A program made the translations under genes and the position numbers. 64,000 nt of DNA, taken from NCBI GenBank assembly GCA_963976395.1, contig CAXBLG010000010.1:1-64000 (forward strand), written 5' to 3'. Below the pieces are notes generated by a model that was given only the letters and a program-made list of their open reading frames with translations, had not been told where the DNA came from and searched no databases. Source of the stretch: UBA11612 sp963976395 (GTDB lineage: Bacteria; Pseudomonadota; Alphaproteobacteria; Rhodospirillales; Rhodospirillaceae). Below, one piece after another: positions 24,033 to 32,800 of the stretch. The first letter of the stretch is position 1. Each line of letters starts with the position of its first letter.

Positions 24033-25760
24033 GTGAAAGTTCTCGTCAAATACATTACACGTAAGACGAGCGGGGGCACCGCTGTTCGCGAAGAAAACTT
24101 TGATTCTGAAGTTGTAGCGTTCGGCCGCGCTACAACATGTGATGTTGAGTTGCCGGACTCTCGCGTTCTCCTGCAGCACGCTCAAATCGTCCGGCGATCT
24201 GAAAGTCTCTACATAGAGGCGCTTGCAGGTGAGACGGTTTCTGTTAATGGCCATCTGGTTAAGACCCGCCGAATACACGAAGGCGACGAACTGCGTATCG
24301 GACCTTATGTTATCATCTTAGAGACCCCTGAGACTCAGGCTGAGATCACACTTTCCGTCGAGATGACGGCGCCGCAAGATGATGAACTCGCAAGCCTGCT
24401 GGCTCGGTCAAAATTGCGCACCGATGAGGTTGGTATTTCCAAAAGACAATTGTCGTGGATGATGTTCGTCGCGGTACTCGCTGCGATACTGATTATACCT
24501 ATGGTCGCAACTTGGTTTAGCGGAAGCGGGCGTATCGATATTTCGGCGATGGATCGAAGTGCGCTCACTCATGCGCCGACCACGTTGTGGAATACCGGCG
24601 AACTTTCTTCATCGCACAGATTTTTTGGTAATAGTTGTGAAGTGTGCCACGTCCAACCTTTCGTGCCGGTTCAGGACGGAACTTGCACCTCGTGCCATCC
24701 AAAAATCTCTCACCATGCCGACCCCCATATGTTTGCGTTCGCCTCATTTGGAGATACCGCCTGCCAAAGTTGCCATAAGGAACATCAAGGCAAAGAATCT
24801 ATCGCACGGGACGACCAGGCATTCTGTGCCGACTGTCACCAAGATTTGTCGAGCCATGCGGCGGAAACAACTCTGTTGAATGTGACTGACTTTGCTTTGG
24901 ATCACCCGGGTTTTCGTCCGTCGGTAGCTAAAAACGTGGCCGCGCATGTGATGGACCGCAAGCTCGCGATGAGTGATACGCCGACTCCTACCGAGAATTC
25001 GGGTTTGATTTTTAATCACGAAGATCATGTGCGCGCAGACGGGGTTGAGCATCCGGAAAAAGGTAATATCCAACTCGAATGCAGCAATTGCCACGTTAGC
25101 GACGACGGTGGTGTATCGATGTTGCCCATATCTTTTGAAAGTCATTGTCACGACTGTCATGCGCTGCGGTTCGATACGCAGTTTCCGGACCGCGAGATGG
25201 TGCACGGTGATCCCTTGGCGGTCTTCAGCCAGATCAGCGATGTTTATGAAGCTGTGGCCATGCGCGGCGGTTATCAAGAGCCCGAGGCGCCGGCAATTCT
25301 GCGACGCCGGCCGAACACGACGCTAACGGCGCCCGAAAAGGAGGCGGCACAAAATTGGGCGCTATCCAAAACTCAAGAGGTGATGAATGGTCGTTTTGGT
25401 AGAGGCATTTGCGAAGAGTGCCATAAGGTAGTCGATGACTCATCGTCGCCGGTCTGGCGTGTAGAACCGGTGTATATTGCTACACAGTGGTTTCCTAAAG
25501 CGACGTTTACGCACAAAAAGCATAATTCCGTAGATTGTGGAACGTGCCACGCGGCTAAAACATCTATTTCGTCAGCAGACGTGCTAATGCCCACAATAGA
25601 AACCTGTCGGTCGTGCCACGGCGGTGAGTACGCCACAGATCTCGTCCCCAGTACATGCGTCGATTGCCATCGATTCCATCAAATTGGTCTTGAATTGATG
25701 CAACAAAACAGCTCTTCGGCTCCGTCGCTTGAGGCTGCGGCCCCGGAGGACGGTCAGTGA
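24033..25760 (+). CDS. FHA domain - membrane anchor - decaheme cytochrome c
   Basis: Residues 1-100: an FHA fold (G31-R32, 'CDVELPD', H49-A50, 'VNGHLV'). The pThr-contacting Ser-Arg of the 'VSRxHA' motif is Leu46-Leu47 here, so phosphopeptide binding may be lost. Residues ~140-162: one membrane span. Residues ~200-550: ten CxxCH sites (202, 218, 244, 265, 350, 372, 460, 502, 525, 542), many with extra His as distal ligands ('HHADPH', 'HKKH'). Topology should be cytosolic FHA and periplasmic hemes. Starts at GTG 24033. It would carry electrons between the b-type protein and outer-membrane partners. An FHA joined directly to a decaheme chain is unusual. Confidence 0.88.
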   Translation: MKVLVKYITRKTSGGTAVREENFDSEVVAFGRATTCDVELPDSRVLLQHAQIVRRSESLYIEALAGETVSVNGHLVKTRRIHEGDELRIGPYVIILETPETQAEITLSVEMTAPQDDELASLLARSKLRTDEVGISKRQLSWMMFVAVLAAILIIPMVATWFSGSGRIDISAMDRSALTHAPTTLWNTGELSSSHRFFGNSCEVCHVQPFVPVQDGTCTSCHPKISHHADPHMFAFASFGDTACQSCHKEHQGKESIARDDQAFCADCHQDLSSHAAETTLLNVTDFALDHPGFRPSVAKNVAAHVMDRKLAMSDTPTPTENSGLIFNHEDHVRADGVEHPEKGNIQLECSNCHVSDDGGVSMLPISFESHCHDCHALRFDTQFPDREMVHGDPLAVFSQISDVYEAVAMRGGYQEPEAPAILRRRPNTTLTAPEKEAAQNWALSKTQEVMNGRFGRGICEECHKVVDDSSSPVWRVEPVYIATQWFPKATFTHKKHNSVDCGTCHAAKTSISSADVLMPTIETCRSCHGGEYATDLVPSTCVDCHRFHQIGLELMQQNSSSAPSLEAAAPEDGQ

Positions 25761-26176
25761 AAGAGCTTGCCTCTATTCTAGCTATGGCAATGTGTATGGT
25801 CGGTACGACTGTCGCAAGTGAGCCTCGTCAACTTTCAACGGCGGGAACAGATTTTGGACGGGTGAGTGTTGACGCCTTAGAGTCCGCGTTGTCGTTGTCG
25901 GTAGAGACGGACGACCTTGAGGTAGTGGAAACCTATGTGGTTGCACGTTTTCAAAACAATGCGCCACGAAAGAGAACCACGAGCGGGTTTTGGGTGCCTT
26001 GGAATGGGCAGACAGACACGTTGACAGACCTCTCGCTACAACCATCTGCTGATGGAGTTATCGAATTTCCGTTGATAGAAGAAGACTTATCCTCACAATT
26101 TCTTCCCATCACTTTCACGGTGATCGTGCGCACATCAACGGATGTGCGCTGGGGTTATCTAGTTGTAGACCAATGA
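25757..26176 (+). CDS. Small exported protein of unknown function in the electron-transfer operon
   Basis: A 139-residue protein with a signal peptide (residues 1-~22, '...VGTTVAS'), then a beta-rich domain with no Cys and no heme site: 'DLEVVETYVVARFQNNAPRKR', 'GFWVPWNGQTDTLTDLSL', 'LPITFTVIVRTSTDVRWGYLVV'. It starts at GTG 25757 overlapping the previous stop (GTGA) and ends overlapping the next ATG (ATGA), so it is translationally coupled on both sides. Not recognised; a periplasmic scaffold or small binding subunit is possible. Confidence 0.7.
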   Translation: MKELASILAMAMCMVGTTVASEPRQLSTAGTDFGRVSVDALESALSLSVETDDLEVVETYVVARFQNNAPRKRTTSGFWVPWNGQTDTLTDLSLQPSADGVIEFPLIEEDLSSQFLPITFTVIVRTSTDVRWGYLVVDQ

Positions 26177-28053
26177 AATTTGTCTCGTCGTTTGCCCTGC
26201 GAATTCTGGCCATCCTTGCCCTCTCGCCATGTGCAGTTTCTGCGCAATCTCTATTGGTTGAGGACGTTGATCGCATTATCGGCCAGGCTGTGGCGGAGGC
26301 TCGTGCGCGTTCGATTGATAACGCGGTTATTTCGGTATCTGATCGCGTTGGAAATATCCTCGGCGTCTATGCGATGGACCCGCAGAATCTACCTATGGTC
26401 CGCATTGATTCCGGTCGCGGTATCCCCGTGGGCAATGGACTCGATGGGCTGGAACTCGATATTGCGCCACTTGCCGCCATCACCAAGGCGATTACCGGTG
26501 CTTATCTGTCGTCTTCGGGAAATGCCTTCTCGACCCGCACTGCCAGCCAAATCGTTCAGGAAAACTTTAATCCCGGTGAAGACGGGCAGCCTTCAGGGCC
26601 CTTGTTCGGTGTTCAGTTCAGCCAACTCCCTTGCTCCGACCTTATGCGTTTTGGAGAGACGTTGGGTCCAGGGCCGCGTCGCTCACCGCTTGGACTGTCC
26701 GCCGACCCGGGCGGAATGCCGCTTTATAAGAATGGTGCGGTGGTTGGTGGTATTGGTGTGTTCGCCGACGGTGTTTACGGCCTTGATCGTAATTTGTCTG
26801 ATTACGACCGAGATATCGAAGAACTGATTGCTGTTGCCGGACAGCAGGGCTTTGAACCGCCGCGCGATATCATCGGTCACCGCATTACAGTCGAAGGAAA
26901 GTTCTTTCGCTATGCAGATATTGACGCACGCTTCCTCATGGCGACAGGAGCGCAAACGTCTCTTGTAGCAGACAATTATATTGCGGTGCCGGGGTATATG
27001 CCCGGTGGCGGTGCCCGGGGAGGGCGGGAGTATGGCTCCGTCCTATCGGGAATGCGCCCGGACAACGACATGGATGTGCCGGGTGTAGAAGTCTTTGTTC
27101 TTGATGATGGCTTAGGTGGTAATCGTTATGCGGCGCGCGACAGTTTGGCTCCATCTGCTGCGGCTGGTGGTCTGACCGCCTTTGAGGTCCGCACGATTCT
27201 CTCGGAAGCTTTGGGTGTTGCCCTCAGGGCGCGCGCTCAAATTCGAAGGCCCCTGGGCAGTCACGCTCAGGTGAGCGCGTCCATCGTTGATGCTGAGGGC
27301 AACATTCTCGCGATAGCCCGCACGCCCGATGCACCTATTTTTGGCACTGATGTGTCCCTTCAGAAGGCGCGGACAGCCACATTCGCCTCCCGGGCGACAA
27401 CAGCGGCTGAGTTGCGCGCTGTGTCTTCCGTTGAACTCATACCTGATGTTCTAACTGTCCCTGCACTCGGCACGTATGTCGATGCTGTTCAAAGCTTCGT
27501 TGGGCCAACGGCCTTGGCCGACGGCACGGCATTCGCTGATCGTTCTGGGGGCAATCTGTCGCGTCCCTTTTATCCCGATGGCATCAACGGCCGAGCGAAC
27601 GGTCCGCTATCAAAGCCTTTTACCGTTTGGAGCCCCTTTAACGTTGGTCTGCAGCTTGATTTAGTTCTCCCCGATATTGTGGCTCGACTGGACGGTAGTC
27701 CGCCGCCGCCTCAAGGTTGCACCGCTCTGCCGCAATCAACCGCAGCTCCGGGGCCGCTTCCGACCCGCCTTGCCAACGGTCTGCAAATATTTCCCGGCAG
27801 CGTTCCGATTTTTCGCGGGGAGACATTGATTGGCGGAATAGGCGTGTCCGGTGACGGCATAGATCAGGATGATATGATCTCGTTCCTTGGCCTTCATAAC
27901 GCGGGAGAAAGTCTGGGCACGGGGGTTGGAAATGCACCACCGGAGCGTCGGGCAGACACCCTTAAAGTTAAAGGCGTAAATCTTCGCTACGTGAATTGTC
28001 CGTTTGCGCCATTCCTAGACTCAAGAGAGCAAGCCGTATGTGCCGGAAAATAA
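26173..28053 (+). CDS. Exported protein with two GlcG/HbpS heme-binding domains
   Basis: Signal peptide at residues 1-24 ('...CAVSAQS'). Two copies of the GlcG/HbpS (DUF336) fold follow. The first (about 28-240) has 'VDRIIGQAVAEARARS', 'AVISVSDRVGNILGVYAM', 'AITKAITGAYLSS' and 'VVGGIGVFADGV'. The second (about 335-600) has 'VRTILSEALGVALRARAQ', 'SASIVDAEGNILAIARTPDA', 'KARTATFASRAT' and 'LIGGIGVSGDGI'. HbpS proteins bind heme or small organics in the periplasm. Four cysteines (e.g. 'LPCSDL', 'QGCTAL') may form disulfides. It lies between the decaheme gene and the barrel gene, and could pass heme or electrons. Confidence 0.82.
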   Translation: MKFVSSFALRILAILALSPCAVSAQSLLVEDVDRIIGQAVAEARARSIDNAVISVSDRVGNILGVYAMDPQNLPMVRIDSGRGIPVGNGLDGLELDIAPLAAITKAITGAYLSSSGNAFSTRTASQIVQENFNPGEDGQPSGPLFGVQFSQLPCSDLMRFGETLGPGPRRSPLGLSADPGGMPLYKNGAVVGGIGVFADGVYGLDRNLSDYDRDIEELIAVAGQQGFEPPRDIIGHRITVEGKFFRYADIDARFLMATGAQTSLVADNYIAVPGYMPGGGARGGREYGSVLSGMRPDNDMDVPGVEVFVLDDGLGGNRYAARDSLAPSAAAGGLTAFEVRTILSEALGVALRARAQIRRPLGSHAQVSASIVDAEGNILAIARTPDAPIFGTDVSLQKARTATFASRATTAAELRAVSSVELIPDVLTVPALGTYVDAVQSFVGPTALADGTAFADRSGGNLSRPFYPDGINGRANGPLSKPFTVWSPFNVGLQLDLVLPDIVARLDGSPPPPQGCTALPQSTAAPGPLPTRLANGLQIFPGSVPIFRGETLIGGIGVSGDGIDQDDMISFLGLHNAGESLGTGVGNAPPERRADTLKVKGVNLRYVNCPFAPFLDSREQAVCAGK

Positions 28054-29819
28054 CGTATATCCCGGCCCTCCTATCGGCTCTGATGGCGGTGTTGCCCGTC
28101 TCATATGCTTGGGCGGATGATGAGGTAGAACCTGATCAGGTAGCGCAAGAACGCCGCCGTCCAGGTGAAGAGGTGCGGCCACTCCCTGAAATCGACCCCT
28201 CGGCAGTAGCTCCGCCTGCACGTAACCTTCCACGCGAAACATTGCCGGTGCCTGATCGCTGGCGTTTGGTCGAAGCAATTGGCGTTACCGAGCGCTGGTG
28301 GGATCCCTATAATCAAAATACCTTGAAGGCAGATCGCCCGCTGTTTGACGACTGGTTCGTCAATCTGTCCGTAATCTCCGATACGGTGTTTGAACTGCGC
28401 GGCATTCCGACGCCCGTGGGTCCACAGGGCGGAGTGTCTGGTGGGGCTATAGATTTGTTTGGTCAGATCGACCAGCAAATCTTTAATCAAAATCTCATTA
28501 CGTCCGTATCGTTCATTAAAGGCGACACTGCTTATAAACCACCCGATTGGGAAGTGCGCGTGACGCCGGTTTTCAACTACAATCGTGTGACGGTGGATGA
28601 AAACAGGGCGCTCCGCATTGACCCTTCCTTGGGCACCAAGCGCACAGATGGACACATCGCATTGCAGGAAGCCTTTGTGGATTACCATATCCGCAATGTC
28701 TCAGAGCGTTATGACTTCGATTCACTCCGTGTTGGCATCCAGCCCGTTACGCTCGATTTCAGAGGTTTTTTATTTCAGGACCAGCAACTGGGCGTACGCC
28801 TCTTCGGCACCCGTGACAATAATATTTGGCAATACAATGTGGGCTGGTTTCAGCGCATGGAGAAGGACACTAATTCCGGCTTGAACGACGCCGGTAAACG
28901 CCTGCGCGATGACCACATCTTTTTTGCGAACGTCTACCGTCAGGACTTTCCGGTTCATGGTTATACGGTTCAAGGTATTGTCGCTCACAACTTAAACCGG
29001 GAAGGCAACGACGGCCTGTTCTTTAATAAGAACGGATTTCTGGAGCGCCCGGCTTCTATCGCCAATGAGCGCGGAACAGATTACGACGTCACGTATATTG
29101 GATTTAATGGGGACGGACATTTCGGGCGTCTCAATCTCACTCATTCTTTTTACTATGCGATCGGACGAGTTGAGGCGAACCCGTTCACATCATTTTTTCA
29201 AAATGAGAAGGCCACCATCGGCGCGTGGTTTGCCGCGTTAGAACCGTCTATAGATTTCGATTGGATACGACTGCGCGGCCAATTTTTGTATGCCAGCGGC
29301 GACAAAGACCCGTTCGACAATAAAGCCGGCGGTTTCGACTCTATTTTTGAGAACCCACAATTCGCAGGCGCGGATACCAGCTATTGGATTCGTCAGCCGG
29401 TTCCGTTGATCGGTGGCGGCGGAGTGGCTCTATCGGGTCGAAACGGCCTTCTCAATTCTCTGCGCTCATCGAAAGAGCAAGGGCAGTCCAATTTCTTCAA
29501 TCCCGGCACCGTCATATATGGGGTTGGCGCGGATATGGACGTGTTGCCGGAGCTGCGCGTTTTTGCCAACGTCAATCACGTCGGTCTTGCGAACAAAGGC
29601 GTTGTGGAAGTGTTGAGGCAACAGTCGCTGGACAGTAAGTCTATAGGCTGGGACGTCTCGCTCTCCGCGCTTTATCGTCCCGCCTTTATCCAGAACGTCG
29701 TGTTTCGGGCCTCGGGCGCTGTGTTGTTTGGCGGCGGAGCTTTCGACTCATTGTTCGCCACCAAGCGTAAGGGCGATACCTTCTACTCTGCCTTGTTTAA
29801 TTTGATTTTGACTTATTGA
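28038..29819 (+). CDS. Outer-membrane beta-barrel of the electron-transfer operon
   Basis: A signal peptide ('...MAVLPVSYAWA') is followed by a Pro/Glu-rich linker to about residue 60, then a ~530-residue region of alternating amphipathic strands rich in aromatic residues ending in 'FYSALFNLILTY', where the terminal aromatic Tyr after a strand is typical of BAM-inserted barrels. No Cys is present, unlike MtrB-type porins with an N-terminal CxxC. Placed between periplasmic and large decaheme cytochromes, it could be the sheath that lets a cytochrome cross the outer membrane. ATG 28038 is chosen (15 bases inside the previous gene) because it gives a clean signal peptide. Confidence 0.75.
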   Translation: MCRKITYIPALLSALMAVLPVSYAWADDEVEPDQVAQERRRPGEEVRPLPEIDPSAVAPPARNLPRETLPVPDRWRLVEAIGVTERWWDPYNQNTLKADRPLFDDWFVNLSVISDTVFELRGIPTPVGPQGGVSGGAIDLFGQIDQQIFNQNLITSVSFIKGDTAYKPPDWEVRVTPVFNYNRVTVDENRALRIDPSLGTKRTDGHIALQEAFVDYHIRNVSERYDFDSLRVGIQPVTLDFRGFLFQDQQLGVRLFGTRDNNIWQYNVGWFQRMEKDTNSGLNDAGKRLRDDHIFFANVYRQDFPVHGYTVQGIVAHNLNREGNDGLFFNKNGFLERPASIANERGTDYDVTYIGFNGDGHFGRLNLTHSFYYAIGRVEANPFTSFFQNEKATIGAWFAALEPSIDFDWIRLRGQFLYASGDKDPFDNKAGGFDSIFENPQFAGADTSYWIRQPVPLIGGGGVALSGRNGLLNSLRSSKEQGQSNFFNPGTVIYGVGADMDVLPELRVFANVNHVGLANKGVVEVLRQQSLDSKSIGWDVSLSALYRPAFIQNVVFRASGAVLFGGGAFDSLFATKRKGDTFYSALFNLILTY

Positions 29820-29824
29820 GTTTG

Positions 29825-32800
29825 ATGAAAACATTCACGTTGAAACGTTTGAGTTTGGTAGCGATTGCCGTTGTTGTGGCTGGCGTCTCGTATGCAGCCT
29901 CCGAGGGAGAGACGCCGCGCCATATTGAATACCCCGAGTATGCACCCGCCCCGCGTTTCCAAACTTGGGACGAAGCCGACCCAAAAAGTTCTGGCTGCCA
30001 CAGTTGTCATACCGAAACTGACCGCAAGACGATGCACGCCAGCGAAGCGGTGGTGCTTGGCTGCGTTGATTGCCATGGCGGCGATGCAAGTGTGTTCGTC
30101 CCGGCAGGGGCAGAAAAGCCGGACGAGCCTTACCGCGAGGCGATGGAACGAGCGCACGTTCAACCCTTGTACCCTGAAACGTGGCACTACCCACACAGCG
30201 CTAATCCCGAGCGCAGCTACACACTCCTCAACAAAGAAAGTCCGGAGTTCGTAAGGTTCGTCAACCCTTCGGACTATCGAGTTGCGCGCGAATCCTGCGG
30301 CGCGTGTCACCTGTCGATCATTCAGGCGGCCGAACGCAGCCTTATGGCGACAGGGGCGATGCTTTGGGGCGGAGCGTCCTACAACAACGGCATTTTGCCC
30401 TACAAAAATTATTTACTGGGATCGGCCTACACTCGCGACGGAGAGCCCGCGACCATAAAGAGTCCCGGTAAAATCGAACCGTGGATGACGCGGGAACGCG
30501 GTGTGTTGCCCGAACTTGTCCCCATGCCCAAATGGGAAGTTATCCCTCCCGGCGATGTGTTTCGCGTGTTCGAGCGAGGCGGCCGGAATATCAACAATAT
30601 TTTCCCCGAAATTGCTCTGCCGAATATCGGTACGCTTGTCGGTAGTCTCCAGAAGTTGGAAGAGCCGGGCCGGCCCGATATTCGTCAGTCCAATCGCGGG
30701 CCAGGAACGGGTCTGCGCATTGCGGTTCCCGTCATCAACATTCACAAGACTCGGCTCAATGATCCGTTCACATGGTTCATGGGCACCAGCGACCAGCCGG
30801 GAGATTTTCGCTCGTCCGGATGCGCAGCTTGCCACGTGGTCTACGCGAACGACCGCGACCCTTATCACTCGGGGCCCTACGCCAAGTTCGGTCATATGGG
30901 GGAAACGGCTACCGTCGATCCCACCATTCCGAAGAATGAACCCGGTCATCCCATCCGGCACGAATTCACACGCTCAATCCCCACCAGCCAATGCATGATT
31001 TGTCACATGCACCAACCGAACGTGTTCGTGAACTCCATGCTTGGTTACACCATGTGGGATTACGAGGCGGATGCACCGGCGATGTGGCCGGATGAGCAGC
31101 AATACCCAACAGCGGAGGAAATGCGGGCGATCCTGGACCGCAATCCGGAAGAGGCTGCGGTGCGCGGCAAGTGGGCCGATATCGAATTCACCAAAAAAGT
31201 GTCTGAGCTAAATCCGACCCTCAAAAACACTCAGTTCGCCGATTATCATGGCCATGGCTGGAATTTCCGCGCTGTCTTCAAAAAAGACCGCAAAGGTAAC
31301 CTCTTGGATGAGAACGGCGTAATTGTTGACCCGGATGACCCGGAAAAATTTGCCAAGGCCGTACATATGCGCTCGATCCATATCGAAGTCGGTATGCACT
31401 GTGTTGATTGCCATTTTTCTCAGGATGCTCATGGGTCTGGATACATCCATGGTGAAGTGGCGAATGCCATCGAAATTCGCTGCGTCGATTGCCACGGTTC
31501 GGCAAAAGATTATCCGTCCCTCAGAACCTCAGGTCCGGCCGCGCGTCCGGAAGGGTTTGATTTGTCCGTTTTGCGCAATTCCGACGGCCAGCGCCGGTTC
31601 GAATGGAAAGGGTCCGAATGCGATCTGCCCGATGTACCGGGACGTGATTGTAAATTGACCCAACGTTCGGCAGTAACGCCTGGCCTTGAATGGGAAATGA
31701 GTCTGGTGAAGGACTCGGTTGATAAAACGTCCAGCCACTACAACTCTAAGGCTGCGCGCGCTAAACTGATGAGCAAGGATACGAAGTCGCTCAAATGGGG
31801 GCCGGGTGTTGCTTATGAGGATATGGCTCACAAGACCGATGAAATGGAGTGTTTCACCTGCCATCTGTCCTGGACCACCTCTTGCGCGGGATGTCATCTG
31901 CCGATTCAGGCAAACTGGAAGACGGAAAGCCATCACTACGAAGGTGGCGAGACGCGAAATTACGCTACCTATAATCCGCAGGTGGTACGCGATCAGATGT
32001 TCCAACTCGGTGTTCATCAAACCACGAAGGGTAACACCATCGCACCGGTGCGCTCCTCGTCGGCATTGATCCTGTCATCAACAAACATCAATCGTGAAAA
32101 AATCTACATCCAGCAACCGCCCATCTCCGCGTCCGGCTACTCCAGCCAAGCCTTCGCGCCTCATTTTCCACATACTGTGCGCAAGACCGAAACTAAAACC
32201 TGCAGTGATTGCCACTTGTCGGAGGACAAGGACAACAACGCAATCATGGCGCAGTTGCTTTTACAGGGCACAAATTTTGTCAACTTTGTCGGATACAACG
32301 CCTGGGTTGGCGGGGCCGGTGGTCTTGAAGCGGTGCGCGTTACTGAGTGGGACGAACCCCAGGCCGTCATCGGTAGCTATCTTCAAAAGCATGCCTACCC
32401 CGATTGGTACCGCGAACATGAGGAGCGGGGTCAAAAGCTTTACGAAAGCTATACGCATGGCGGCGGCGAGGTCGGCTGTCTGCAACTTCGCGGTGAGTAC
32501 TTGTACGTTGCCGAAGGCAGAGGCGGGTTTCGCGCCTACGATGTGGCGTCTATCGCCAATAAAGGGGTTTCACAGCGCGTGATTACGGCGCCTTTCAGCC
32601 CGCTTGGCCACGACACTCATGTAAGTAGCCCGGACGCAACCTGTGTAGCGTTGCCGACCAACCAACCCATAGCCCCTAGCCGCATGAACAAGGATGAAGC
32701 TTCTTTTGATCTCATGACAAAAGACAATCAGGAGCAGCCAATTCATCCATTGTATTCGTACGCCTATGTCACCGACCGCAAGGAAGGGTTGATTGTCGTC

